A stretch of 64,000 bases of DNA, from NCBI RefSeq assembly GCF_000413935.1, contig NZ_KE340379.1, forward strand, positions 18,528-82,527, read 5' to 3'. Below the pieces are notes generated by a model. The model ran no database searches. It saw nothing but the letters and a program-made list of their open reading frames with translations, and was not told where the DNA came from. Within the stretch, counting starts at the first letter, position 1. The number at the start of each line of letters is the position of its first letter. A program made the position numbers and the translations under genes. The DNA is from Acinetobacter colistiniresistens. GTDB lineage: Bacteria > Pseudomonadota > Gammaproteobacteria > Pseudomonadales > Moraxellaceae. Of the stretch, positions 9,816 to 19,659 are shown one piece after another.

Positions 9816-10970
9816 TTATTTCGAGGTCGCTTGATAGTTTTGTACCGCTTGGCGACCTAAAGCAGGGTCATCGGTAAAGACACCATCCACACCCGCTTTA
9901 AAATAAAGCTGCATTTCTTTGAGCGATCCTGTAGGGCAACGTTCAGCTGCTTTGGCTTTATCTGTACTACATTTCAGTGTATCTGGCAGGAAGTTGTTTT
10001 CAGGACGGAAAGTATATGGATGTACTTTTAAATTGACTTTATGTGCATCGGCAATGAAAGAAGTGGTTTGTGTCATTGCGGCATCTTTAAAGACATAAAC
10101 TTTCCAAGGACCGACACCATTGGCATAGGCTGAAACGTCTTTGAGGCCCTGTGCTGTTGCCAGATCAGCATAGGTTTTAGGATTATTTTGTGCGACGTAA
10201 TCTGCTGGTCTTGTTTCTGGCGCATCATAGAGTTGAATCAATTGAGCGCGTTTAACACTTTTGTGTAGATCGAGTTGGTTCTTTAAATATTTTAAATTAC
10301 TGACTTCAAATGATTGTAGATAAATTGGCGCAATATCGCGGCTATATTGATACTTAGACAGTGTTTTAAGCAGGGGGTCTTCCAGAGCCAAATTCTGTTG
10401 CTGGAAGTAGGTTGGATGTTTGGTTTCAATATAGAGACCAATGATTTTTCCTGTTTTTTTATAGTGGGCTTCTGCCAGTTCAATAATTTGCTCTAGGGTT
10501 GGAATAGGATAGAGGTCATTGTATTTTTGATTGTCTGGTCGGAATTGTGGAATACGTTCACGTGCTTTAAGCTGCTGTAATTCTTTTAAGGTGAAATCTT
10601 CGGTAAACCAGCCTTCTAACGTCACGCCATCAATGACTTTGGTTTTCTTACGATCGGCAAACTGAGGTAGGGTGGCAACGTTAGTGGTTCCACCAATTTC
10701 ATTTTCATGACGAGCAACCAAGACACCATCCTTGGTTGAAACCAAATCTGGTTCAATAAAATCTGCGCCATCATCAATGGCCTTTTGATAAGACGCAAGC
10801 GTGTGTTCAGGGCGAAGAGCACTTGCACCACGGTGTCCTATCACCAGAATTTTTGGAAGTTGGTATTCAGGTTGAGTGGTATTGCCTTGATTATTATTGT
10901 CATCATTACAACCTGCAAGACTGATTAGGCAGAGACAAAGAGCAGCTTTTTTAAACATGAATAAACTCAT
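9816..10970 (-). CDS. Glycerophosphodiester phosphodiesterase lipoprotein
   Basis: Hydrolyses glycerophosphodiesters to glycerol 3-phosphate and an alcohol. About 384 aa with a lipoprotein signal (lipobox SLAGC) and a GDPD TIM barrel: VIGHRGASALRPEHTLASY with catalytic His and Arg, metal-binding Glu/Asp in DFIEPDLVSTKDG, and RHE. The long form of 350+ residues matches periplasmic GlpQ-type enzymes. Start 10970 (MSLFMFKK) or 10958 (MFKK) both give a good signal peptide; an upstream extension to 11159 would overlap the next gene and bury the signal. The neighbouring phosphoethanolamine transferase on the same strand also acts on phospholipid head groups. Confidence 0.9.
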   Translation of the reverse strand: MSLFMFKKAALCLCLISLAGCNDDNNNQGNTTQPEYQLPKILVIGHRGASALRPEHTLASYQKAIDDGADFIEPDLVSTKDGVLVARHENEIGGTTNVATLPQFADRKKTKVIDGVTLEGWFTEDFTLKELQQLKARERIPQFRPDNQKYNDLYPIPTLEQIIELAEAHYKKTGKIIGLYIETKHPTYFQQQNLALEDPLLKTLSKYQYSRDIAPIYLQSFEVSNLKYLKNQLDLHKSVKRAQLIQLYDAPETRPADYVAQNNPKTYADLATAQGLKDVSAYANGVGPWKVYVFKDAAMTQTTSFIADAHKVNLKVHPYTFRPENNFLPDTLKCSTDKAKAAERCPTGSLKEMQLYFKAGVDGVFTDDPALGRQAVQNYQATSK

Positions 10971-11131
10971 CAGTTTTTTATTTAAGCCCTTAGTGTGAAA
11001 GCTAAAGTTCTCAAATAAATGACAATTTGATGATGCATTTGTGAAAATATCAAGAATTTTATTGCGAAGCGGGATTTCCTCATTAGAAAATCCAGTTTCT
11101 CTTAGATAAAACTGGATTTTCGGGGCACAGA

Positions 11132-12745
11132 TTAAGTTTTTTGCTTCCAATAGGGCCAATTGATCTCTGGTGTAAACTGATAGTTTTTATCTTGCCAGTA
11201 CGATTGATGCGGGGATGATTTATCTTTTAGTCCCATGATATGCATGAGGTTATTATCGAGCTCAGCAGTATTCAAGATTTTGTCTTTATTGACACCTGTG
11301 ACCTGTAAGTGATCAGACCACATGATCACAGGCACTTGATAACCTGCTTTGGTATTCGGGCTATGTCCAGCATAGTCAATTTCATGACCAACTTCATTGC
11401 CATGATCCGACACAACGGTGAAAGATCGAAAGTCTGGTACCCTATCAGTTTGCAAAGCATCTAAAAATTTGGCGAGTAGAGAGTCTTCATATAAAACGGC
11501 ATTATCATAATCATTCCGTAACGAACGTACCCATGGATCAATCTTACGACTTTTAAGTTCACTCTCTACCTGATCATTACTGGCGCTGCTAAATTTATTA
11601 AATGCCGCAGGATATCGCTCTTGGTAGTTTGGATGTGCACCAATCAAATGAAGAATAATTAGTTTTTTGGGATCTGGATCTGCAAGTGCCTGCTGATAAT
11701 CGGGAATTAAACTTTCATCTAAAGAGGTGCTACTCCGGCCAGAACGGGTATTTTTATAAATGGCTTTGTCGGCATAAGAACCAAATAATGACGATAAATA
11801 AGTATCATCTTGGTTGCTGAGCCAATAGATTTTATAACCAGCAGCACGTGCATAAGCCAAAATACTTTCAGGTGAATATTTGTCATGTTCAGCGGCTGGA
11901 CTTTCTGTCAACAAGACTCGCAAGGCGTTAATAGTTGAGGGCGATGGAGAAAAGGCATTACAAAATACCTTGATTTCGGCCAATCGTTTTGCCAGTTCAG
12001 GGGTGGTATCCCGTGCATAACCACACACCCCTAAATTTAAGCTGGTGAGACTTTCTGAAATAACCAAAACATGGGTCTGCTTGCCAGCAGCTTGTTGGGT
12101 CAGTTTCAGATTCTGCTGAGCACTGACGTCCCACTGCTGATGGACATCTTTATGCTGTTTAATTCGGTCTTTGAAATCCTGTATTTTAGTTTGGAACTCT
12201 GACCAGAAGATTATAGGGTGTACTTTCCGTGATGGTTTCATCAGATAGCTGGTCACAGCCAGTAAGACAAGCAGAATAATGCAGCTACGATAAAAATAAC
12301 TTGCCCAAAGTTGCTTGAAGTGGATAGGCTTCACGAGTTTAAACACTGAAAAACTATACAGGGTCAGTAGACCGAGTAAAGCAAAAACCACAGCGGCAAT
12401 ACTGAGCAGATGCAGCTGTAAGAACTCCCAGATTTCGTGATGATTGGTATTGGCAATTGCTTCAATAATGAAATAGGCTTCATTATCACTATTGAATAAA
12501 AACCAGGTACTGGAACGCAGCAAAACGTCTAACCAAGCAATAAACCACCAAGCAACGGTGAGCACATACCAATATACTTTTTGGCGAGTAATTGCTAAAT
12601 AAATGAGCAATATACCTGGTAAAGATAAACAGCCTAGCCTCAAACCATCGGATAAATTACCTGCGATAATGAGCACGCCACCTGTGATGAGTGCGGGCAG
12701 CAAAATTAGCAGCAGAATATTCAAGTTTTTTAAGCTGGCCTTCAT
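11132..12745 (-). CDS. Phosphoethanolamine transferase, sulfatase superfamily
   Basis: 537-aa inner-membrane enzyme with about five N-terminal membrane segments (residues 1-175) and a periplasmic alkaline-phosphatase-like domain. Catalytic landmarks are SESLTSLNLGVCGYARDTTPEL, whose Thr aligns with the EptC/CptA nucleophile, and the metal site VSDHGNEVGH with a downstream GHSPN. The family transfers phosphoethanolamine from phosphatidylethanolamine to LPS or other glycans. It is not the EptA/PmrC found beside pmrAB: no two-component system lies nearby. The motif SES replaces the usual GES/GET. The exact acceptor is unknown. Confidence 0.85.
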   Translation of the reverse strand: MKASLKNLNILLLILLPALITGGVLIIAGNLSDGLRLGCLSLPGILLIYLAITRQKVYWYVLTVAWWFIAWLDVLLRSSTWFLFNSDNEAYFIIEAIANTNHHEIWEFLQLHLLSIAAVVFALLGLLTLYSFSVFKLVKPIHFKQLWASYFYRSCIILLVLLAVTSYLMKPSRKVHPIIFWSEFQTKIQDFKDRIKQHKDVHQQWDVSAQQNLKLTQQAAGKQTHVLVISESLTSLNLGVCGYARDTTPELAKRLAEIKVFCNAFSPSPSTINALRVLLTESPAAEHDKYSPESILAYARAAGYKIYWLSNQDDTYLSSLFGSYADKAIYKNTRSGRSSTSLDESLIPDYQQALADPDPKKLIILHLIGAHPNYQERYPAAFNKFSSASNDQVESELKSRKIDPWVRSLRNDYDNAVLYEDSLLAKFLDALQTDRVPDFRSFTVVSDHGNEVGHEIDYAGHSPNTKAGYQVPVIMWSDHLQVTGVNKDKILNTAELDNNLMHIMGLKDKSSPHQSYWQDKNYQFTPEINWPYWKQKT

Positions 12746-13074
12746 ATGTGCCTAATACAATGGGGAGGGGAAATGAGCGTGCTAATATCGGTTTAAGTGT
12801 GAGACCTGTCAATTACAAATTGAGAAGTATTTGATTGCACAGCAAATTAAAGTGAACATTACAGCTAGACTGTTCAAATCGTGAAAATTCAACGCAAGAA
12901 TTTGTGTTGAAGTCGTTCAAAATCCATCATTTCTCCTCAATTCTCGCTTTTTGAAATGATATGTTAAGAGGGATGGTGTTTGCCTGAAAGCTCGGTAATG
13001 ATCATGGACTGAGCGTATTTGTACTTATCGTATTTTTGAAAAAATTGACTGTTTCAACAATGGAATGAACAGCC
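12746..13074. other. Divergent intergenic region, phosphoethanolamine transferase / RND pump
   Basis: 329 bp between divergently read genes, AT-rich, presumably holding both promoters. No regulator gene, riboswitch or convincing operator was seen. Confidence 0.5.
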
Positions 13075-16000
13075 ATGTTATCTAAGTTTTTTATTCATCG
13101 CCCAATCTTTGCCAGTGTCCTAGCAATCATTGTTATGGCTGTTGGTTTATTTGCAATTTTGAAGTTACCTGTAGAACGTTATCCCGATATTGCACCACCA
13201 CGAATCACGGTTGCTGCAAACTATAGTGGAGCGGATGCTCAAGCGGTAGAAGATAGTGTTACTCAGGTTCTAGAACAACAGATTAAAGGTATTGATCATC
13301 TGCTCTATTTCAATTCGAGTAGTGATGCCAGTGGTAATAGCCGAATTAGCCTGTTCTTTGATCAGGGGACAGATCCCGATCAGGCACAGGTGCAAGTCCA
13401 GAATGCAATTAATGGTGCGATCAACCGTTTACCTGAAGATGTACAGCGACAAGGGGTGAATGTTCGGAAATCCTTAAGTGATTCTTTTATGGTGATCGGT
13501 CTGGGAGATAAATCAGGACGTTCAACCAATTTAGATATTTCAGATTATTTAACCAATAACTTTGAGCTGAATCTCAGCCGAATTGAAGGCATTGGGGAAG
13601 TGAGCGTATTTGGCTCGCAATATGCCATGCGTATTTGGCTGGATCCACAGCGTCTGGAACGTTATCAATTACAAGTAAGTGATGTCCGTACGGCACTTGA
13701 AAACCAGAATGCGCAAGTGGCCGCTGGTGCAATTGGAGATTTACCAACAACGGATAACCAGTATTTAAACGCCAAGGTAACTTCGGGTTCACTGTTACGT
13801 ACACCTGAACAATTTAAAAATATTATCGTCAAAGCCAATACAGACGGCAGCTTTGTCTATTTAAAAGATGTCGCACGGGTTGAAGTCGGTGCTGAAAATT
13901 ATCAAGTCTTTAACCGTTTAAATGGTTATCCTGCTTCAGGACTTTCACTGTCCTTGACCGTCGGTGCCAATGTGATGCAGGTGGCCGATGCGGTCTATAA
14001 GGAAGTTGCCCGTTTAGAGAAAGCATTACCAGAAGGTTATTTTGTGGTTTATCCACGTGATGATACACCTTTCGTGAAAGAGTCGATGTCACAAGTGGTG
14101 TCTACCTTGATTGAAGCCATTGGTCTGGTGGTCTTGGTAATGTTTATCTTTTTGCAGAACTGGCGAGCAACCTTGATTCCAGCAGTCACGGTTCCTGTCG
14201 TCATTCTCGGAACCTTCGCCGTGTTAGCGGTTTTAGGGATGAGCATAAATACTCTGACCTTGTTTGCGATGGTACTGGCAATTGGTTTGTTGGTCGATGA
14301 CGCGATTGTGGTGGTAGAGAATGTTGAACGTCTGATGCATGAGCAGCAACTCAGTGCCAAGGAGGCCTCAGTTCAGTCCATGCATGAGATCAGTGGGGCC
14401 TTAGTCGGGATTACCTTGGTTCTCACTGCTGTATTTATTCCAATGTCGTTCTTTAGCGGCGCGACAGGCATTATTTATCGTCAGTTCTCGATTACCCTCG
14501 TGGTCGCCATGGGGCTTTCATTACTTGTGGCGTTAATTTTGACCCCGGCACTTTGTGCCATTTTATTGAAACCGCAGCAGAAGCAGGCACGTTGGGCGAT
14601 CAAGTTCAATCAGGGCTTAGACTATGTTAAAACGCGTTATCTCAATGTTTCACAAAAAGTCATTAATTTAAAAGCTATTTCGCTGTTGGGTATCGTGCTA
14701 CTGATTGGCTGTTTTACCTGGGTTTATCGTGATCTGCCAACCAGCTTTTTACCACAAGAAGATCAGGGCTTATTAGGGGTTCAATTCCGTTTACCGGAAG
14801 GGACACCGATGAGCAAGACCGAAGAGGTCGGAAAACAAATTTCAGATTATTTCCTTGAACATGAAAAAGCCAACTTGAATGGTGTCATGGTGATTCATGG
14901 GCGTAACTTTTCAGGAACAGGACAAAATCTGGGGCAGGCTTTTGTTTCATTGAAACATTGGAATGATCGCAAAGGCACAGAAAACAGCGCTCAGCAGATT
15001 CGTGCGCGTGCAATGAAGTATTTTTCACAAAATAATCAAGCGCGTATTATGGTGTTGATGCCTTCGGTCATCCGTGGTCTAGGCAACTCTGACAAAATGG
15101 AGTTCTGGTTACAGGATACCAAAGGTCTGGGGCGAGAAAGTTTATTGAATTCTTTCAAACAGCTACAACAGCAGGGCAATGCGCTAGGCTCAGTCGCAAA
15201 TCTCGATAAAAAAGGCAATGATGATCAGGCAGTACTGAATATCAAAATTGATCATAAGGCGGCAATGATTCATGGTCTCAATGTCAGTGAAATTAACCGC
15301 ACCCTTTCGACGGCGTGGAGTGGCAGTTATATCAATGACTTTATTGATCGTGGGCGTATTAAACGGGTCTATTTACAGGGTGATGCGCCATATCGCTCTA
15401 AGCCTGAAGACCTGAACTATTGGTATGTAAAAAATGCCAATGGTCAAATGGTGCCATTCTCACAATTTAGCCAGATTGCTTGGCAAGGTGCACCACCAAT
15501 GTTAGAGCGCTTTATGGGCTATCCTGCGATCAGTTTAGAAGCAGATGCAGCCAATGGCTTTAGTAGTGGGCAAGGCATGCAAGCAATTCGTGGCTTAGTC
15601 GATCAAATGCCTGATGTGGGGCTGGAATGGAGTGGCTTGTCTTATCAGGAACAAGAATCCAGTAATCAGGCGATCTGGTTATATTTAGTCTCTGTTGCCT
15701 TTATTTTCCTCTGCCTTGCAGCACTCTATGAAAGCTGGTCAATTCCATCAGTGGTGATGGCGGCGATTCCACTCGGGATTGGAGGAACAATTTTATTTAG
15801 TTATTGGTTTGGTTTCGCCAATGATATCTATTTCCAGATTGCACTGCTGACAACCATTGGTCTGTCCTGTAAAAATGCCATTTTGATGGTTGAATTTGCA
15901 GCAAGCTTGCAACAACAGGGACGAAGTGCGCTGGAAGCTGCATTACAAGCAGCAGGCCTTCGTCTCAGACCAATTCTGATGACCTCAATTGCCTTTGGTG

Positions 16001-16179
16001 CGGGTGTGATCCCCTTGATGTTTTCGAGTGGTGCAGGCGCATTAAGCCGGCAGGCGATTGGTTATAGTGTATTTGGTGGGGTCGTGTTTGGCACTATTCT
16101 GGTACTGATCTTTATTCCATTTATGTATGTCTTGGTCAGAACCCTATTTAAACCAAAAGCGAAAATTGAAACTGCTTAA
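13075..16179 (+). CDS. RND multidrug efflux permease (HAE1 family), orphan
   Basis: 1034-aa inner-membrane proton antiporter of the AcrB/AdeB type: RND signature start (FFIHRPIFASVLAII), two large periplasmic loops, twelve membrane segments, and the proton-relay pair Asp-Asp in LAIGLLVDDAIVVVENVERL. Full length for the family. Unlike the AdeABC, AdeIJK and AdeFGH permeases, it has no membrane-fusion-protein gene, outer-membrane channel or regulator beside it, so it must borrow partners or work alone. Sequence around the start (LPVERYPDIAPPRITV) differs from AdeB/AdeJ. Substrates unknown. Confidence 0.92.
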   Translation: MLSKFFIHRPIFASVLAIIVMAVGLFAILKLPVERYPDIAPPRITVAANYSGADAQAVEDSVTQVLEQQIKGIDHLLYFNSSSDASGNSRISLFFDQGTDPDQAQVQVQNAINGAINRLPEDVQRQGVNVRKSLSDSFMVIGLGDKSGRSTNLDISDYLTNNFELNLSRIEGIGEVSVFGSQYAMRIWLDPQRLERYQLQVSDVRTALENQNAQVAAGAIGDLPTTDNQYLNAKVTSGSLLRTPEQFKNIIVKANTDGSFVYLKDVARVEVGAENYQVFNRLNGYPASGLSLSLTVGANVMQVADAVYKEVARLEKALPEGYFVVYPRDDTPFVKESMSQVVSTLIEAIGLVVLVMFIFLQNWRATLIPAVTVPVVILGTFAVLAVLGMSINTLTLFAMVLAIGLLVDDAIVVVENVERLMHEQQLSAKEASVQSMHEISGALVGITLVLTAVFIPMSFFSGATGIIYRQFSITLVVAMGLSLLVALILTPALCAILLKPQQKQARWAIKFNQGLDYVKTRYLNVSQKVINLKAISLLGIVLLIGCFTWVYRDLPTSFLPQEDQGLLGVQFRLPEGTPMSKTEEVGKQISDYFLEHEKANLNGVMVIHGRNFSGTGQNLGQAFVSLKHWNDRKGTENSAQQIRARAMKYFSQNNQARIMVLMPSVIRGLGNSDKMEFWLQDTKGLGRESLLNSFKQLQQQGNALGSVANLDKKGNDDQAVLNIKIDHKAAMIHGLNVSEINRTLSTAWSGSYINDFIDRGRIKRVYLQGDAPYRSKPEDLNYWYVKNANGQMVPFSQFSQIAWQGAPPMLERFMGYPAISLEADAANGFSSGQGMQAIRGLVDQMPDVGLEWSGLSYQEQESSNQAIWLYLVSVAFIFLCLAALYESWSIPSVVMAAIPLGIGGTILFSYWFGFANDIYFQIALLTTIGLSCKNAILMVEFAASLQQQGRSALEAALQAAGLRLRPILMTSIAFGAGVIPLMFSSGAGALSRQAIGYSVFGGVVFGTILVLIFIPFMYVLVRTLFKPKAKIETA

Positions 16180-16468
16180 AGGCAGTAAAATTAGCAGTAG
16201 AAATGAACAATTAGTGCCCTGCATAGCGGTTCGAATTGTTCATTTTTGTTGTCTAAGTTGAGAATATAAAAAAATATTTGTAGTATTGCCGTGCCGTATA
16301 AGCGGTTGAATGAGGATTGATTGCCTACATGGACACCCAGAGTTGTAATTTTTCAAGAATTACACATTTTTGTATTTCCCAAAATCTGAATGAAGACCAT
16401 TACTCGACAGTAAAATAATCTGTTGTATTTGGCTCTTCGTTGCAGATAATTGTAGTGAAGAGGCGGAT
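16180..16468. other. Intergenic region before mgtE
   Basis: 289 bp, AT-rich. A magnesium riboswitch was looked for and not recognised; no gene of credible length. Confidence 0.4.
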
Positions 16469-17806
16469 ATGAGCTACAACAATTTTTTATATTTATTAAA
16501 TGATGCGTTAAAGAATAATCATATTGAACTTGCATTGGCATCGGTTAAAACTTTTCGGGCCGTTGATATTGCGGATGTATTGACACAATTGTCGGTAGAA
16601 CAGAGTCAATTACTACTGACGCATTTACCTGAACGCGCTTATGTTTTTTCTTATCTTCCTCCCCATGAACAAGCCAAACTTGCTCAAACCATGCCAAGAA
16701 ATATTTTGGCTGAAATTATTGGGGAAATGTCATCGGATAAACGGGCTGATGTATTCAAGCGTCTGGATGAAGAGCAACAAAATGCACTATTGCCCGCATT
16801 AGCGCAGGCGGAACGAGAAGATATTCGTCAGCTTTCATCCTATGTGGAAGGAACCGCTGGGGCCATCATGAGCTCGGAATATGCCACGCTCAAACCCGAT
16901 ATGATGGTCAAAGATGCGATTAAAATGTTGCGTCTAGAAGCACCAGATACGGAAATGATTTATTTTGCCTATGTGCTGGATGAAGCACGTAAAATTTTGG
17001 GTGTTTTGACTTTAAAGCAGTTAATTCTTGCACCTGAAGAGCAAAATATTAATGAACTGATGGAAACCAATGTCCTGACAGCCTATGTCGATACCGATCA
17101 GGATGAGGTGGCCAAAACCATTGCCCGTTATGATTTACTGGCCTTACCGATTATTGATCATCAACAGATGATGGTCGGAATTGTGACTTATGATGATGCC
17201 ATGGATGTGGCGAGTGAAGAGGCAACCGAAGACTTCTTGAAAGTTGGTGCGGTCAATGCATCGTCCAAACTAAGCATTAAATCGGCTCCTATTCTGCAAC
17301 TCTATCAGAAGCGGGTATTCTGGCTGGTCTTTCTGGTTTTCGGAAGCTTGTTGTCAGGGCTTGGGATTGCGCACTATGAAGATGTGATTGCACAGCATCT
17401 GGTCTTGGTGTTTTTCTTGCCTTTGTTGGTGGGAAGTGGCGGTAATGCAGGCTCTCAATCTTCTACCTTGATGGTTCGAGCTTTGGCAACAGGGGATGTC
17501 CAGTTTAAAGACTGGTTCTATCTACTTGGGCGCGAAAGTCTGGTAGCTTTATGTCTTGGCGGAACGATGGCCGTTGCGGTTTCCTTGTTGGGGTATTTCC
17601 GGGGTGATGAATTGGTCGCTTTGGTACTGGCCCTGAGTATGATGGGGATTGTGTTAATGGGCTGTCTGATTGGCATGAGTTTACCTTTTATTCTGAATAA
17701 AGTCGGTTTAGACCCTGCCAGCGCTTCTGCACCTTTGGTGACGTCGATTTGTGATGCTACTGGGGTAATTGTGTACTTGTTTATTGCATCGATGATTTTA
17801 TTCTAG
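16469..17806 (+). CDS. mgtE: Magnesium transporter MgtE
   Basis: 445-aa Mg2+ channel/transporter with the three MgtE parts: an N-terminal helical domain (LPPHEQAKLAQTMP... EIIGEMSSDKRADVFKRL), a tandem CBS pair (about residues 130-255) that senses Mg2+, and five membrane helices. The pore signature PLLVGSGGNAGSQSSTLMVRALATGD and the final helix with DATGVIVYLFIA are present. Full length. Followed at 78 bp by the DUF4112 gene on the same strand, perhaps cotranscribed. Confidence 0.93.
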   Translation: MSYNNFLYLLNDALKNNHIELALASVKTFRAVDIADVLTQLSVEQSQLLLTHLPERAYVFSYLPPHEQAKLAQTMPRNILAEIIGEMSSDKRADVFKRLDEEQQNALLPALAQAEREDIRQLSSYVEGTAGAIMSSEYATLKPDMMVKDAIKMLRLEAPDTEMIYFAYVLDEARKILGVLTLKQLILAPEEQNINELMETNVLTAYVDTDQDEVAKTIARYDLLALPIIDHQQMMVGIVTYDDAMDVASEEATEDFLKVGAVNASSKLSIKSAPILQLYQKRVFWLVFLVFGSLLSGLGIAHYEDVIAQHLVLVFFLPLLVGSGGNAGSQSSTLMVRALATGDVQFKDWFYLLGRESLVALCLGGTMAVAVSLLGYFRGDELVALVLALSMMGIVLMGCLIGMSLPFILNKVGLDPASASAPLVTSICDATGVIVYLFIASMILF

Positions 17807-17883
17807 ACCGTAATAATAATTGTACCGACAAAAGTTCAAAACTACTTTATTCTCAAGCATAAACATTGTTTTAGGTTAAGTGA

Positions 17884-18477
17884 ATGACTGATCGATCACA
17901 ACAAAAAAAATTAACTCAACAGCAAGCTATTGCTGTTGAGCGTGATTTAGCAAAATTCGCCAACACCATGGACAGTCTGGTTCGGATTCCATTTACCAAA
18001 CAAGGCGTGGGGGCGGATGCTGCACTGAGTACCATTCCTTTTGCCGGTGATGTCGCAGGTTTTGTTTTAACGCTATACGCTTTTAAAAAAGCCCGAGAAG
18101 TCGGTGTTCCACAGCACAAACTCAAGGGTGTGGTGAAGCTGGCGATTATGGATATGTTAGTCGGCTTTATCCCGATTATTGGTACGGTATTTGACGTGTT
18201 TATCCGCCCTAGCAGAAAGACGCTTGAGATTGTACATGCGCATATCCGTGAGGAATATCAGGTCCACAGTGATATCCATGTGGTTCATCCATTCCTGCAT
18301 GAGTCACTTGAGCAAAAACAGAAAACTTCTGCCTTTTGGCGTAATCCAGTGGTGAGCTGGATCTGGTTGCGTATTCCCGATTTATTGGGGATTGCGGTAT
18401 TGATTTTATTGGTAGTAGCGCTCTGGGCAGGCTTGAGTTATCTGTGGCAATTTTTCCAATCTTTCCACGCATCTTGA
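17884..18477 (+). CDS. DUF4112 domain membrane protein
   Basis: 197-aa protein with the DUF4112 pattern: LVRIPFTKQGVGADAALS, then IPFAGDVAGFVLTLYAF, then MDMLVGFIPIIGTVFDVFIRP, with a C-terminal membrane segment (about residues 168-190). The family is widespread and uncharacterised. It lies 78 bp after mgtE and ends before a bidirectional terminator shared with htpX. Confidence 0.85.
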   Translation: MTDRSQQKKLTQQQAIAVERDLAKFANTMDSLVRIPFTKQGVGADAALSTIPFAGDVAGFVLTLYAFKKAREVGVPQHKLKGVVKLAIMDMLVGFIPIIGTVFDVFIRPSRKTLEIVHAHIREEYQVHSDIHVVHPFLHESLEQKQKTSAFWRNPVVSWIWLRIPDLLGIAVLILLVVALWAGLSYLWQFFQSFHAS

Positions 18478-18492
18478 TGTATTCCGAATAAA

Positions 18493-18519
18493 ATAAAGCC
18501 TCCAGAATGGAGGCTTTAT
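18493..18519. terminator. Bidirectional terminator, DUF4112 gene / htpX
   Basis: ATAAAGCCTCC / GGAGGCTTTAT, an 11-bp stem with a 5-nt loop between convergent genes, with A/T runs on each side. Confidence 0.85.
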
Positions 18520-18536
18520 CATTTATCTGATACTGA

Positions 18537-19442
18537 TTATTGAACGTTTAATTGCTGTAATGCTGCAACACGCTGTTCAATGGTTGGGTGGGTTTGGAAA
18601 AGAGCCGCTAAGCTAAAGCCTTGTTCCTTACCTTCCGCAATCGCAAATGCTTTCATTTCTTTTGGCATTTGATCTGGCATTTCTGATTCTGCTTGTAAGC
18701 GAAGCAGGGCAGAGATCATTGCTTGTTTACCTGCTAAACGTGCACCGGCTTCGTCTGCGCGGTATTCACGTTGACGAGAGAACCACATCACGATGGCAGA
18801 GGCCAAAATACCAAAGACGATGTCGAGAACAATCGTAATGGCAAAATAAGCAAGTCCTGGTGCTTCACCATCTTCACGACCAAAGACATTACGGTCGATG
18901 AAGTCACCTGCAATACGTGCAAAGAACATCACAAAGGCGTTGACCACACCTTGAATCAAGGCAAGCGTGACCATGTCGCCATTGGCAACGTGACCAATTT
19001 CGTGAGCGAGTACTGCACGAAGTTCATCTTTGTTCATACGCTCAAGTAAACCCGTAGAGACGGATACTAGCGCATCGTTTTTATTCCAACCTGTCGCAAA
19101 TGCATTGGATTGGTAAGAAGGGAAAATACCTACTTCAGGCATTTTAATACCTGCACGTTGGGATAATTGAGCCACTTCTTGTAATAACCAAGCTTCTGCT
19201 TGACTACGAGGTGCATTTGGGTCGATTAATTCAGTTCCAGTGGTTTTTTTAGCCATCCACTTCGACATGAATAAGGAAATTAAAGAACCCACCATACCAA
19301 AGACAAAACAGACGACTAATAGGTTGCCTAGATTCAAGCCACCCGCGCCATGGTAACTACCGACACCGAAGAGTGACAAGATAATGCCAGCTACAACCAG
19401 TACCGCGAGGTTGGTAAGCAAGAACAAACCAATCCGCATCAT
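18537..19442 (-). CDS. htpX: Membrane zinc protease HtpX
   Basis: 301-aa M48 metalloprotease that cooperates with FtsH in inner-membrane protein quality control. Two N-terminal membrane segments, the zinc motif HEIGH in [15 protein letters not shown], two further hydrophobic segments, then the third ligand region [15 protein letters not shown]. Length is normal. Monocistronic by appearance: about 220 bp separates it from the transglycosylase gene upstream, and the terminator is shared with the convergent DUF4112 gene. Confidence 0.96.
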   Translation of the reverse strand: MMRIGLFLLTNLAVLVVAGIILSLFGVGSYHGAGGLNLGNLLVVCFVFGMVGSLISLFMSKWMAKKTTGTELIDPNAPRSQAEAWLLQEVAQLSQRAGIKMPEVGIFPSYQSNAFATGWNKNDALVSVSTGLLERMNKDELRAVLAHEIGHVANGDMVTLALIQGVVNAFVMFFARIAGDFIDRNVFGREDGEAPGLAYFAITIVLDIVFGILASAIVMWFSRQREYRADEAGARLAGKQAMISALLRLQAESEMPDQMPKEMKAFAIAEGKEQGFSLAALFQTHPTIEQRVAALQQLNVQ

Positions 19443-19659
19443 TGAGAAAATCCTCTTATAAATTAAAACTGATCTGATTTATAAATTATAAATCATAACG
19501 CTAATATGCAGGGCGAACCCTAAAAATTCAAGCAAAAAATAGGCGTAGATACATTTAGCCTATAAAACAGTGAATTGAATGTGAAACAAGGACTTAAAGG
19601 AGATTTTGTACAAAAAATATCAGATAAAATCATCCCGTGAGAATAATGCCCCGGAATTG

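Noticed and set aside
16180..16468. Possible magnesium riboswitch before mgtE
   Set aside because: No recognisable M-box or ykkC-like elements and no terminator hairpin adjacent to the start.
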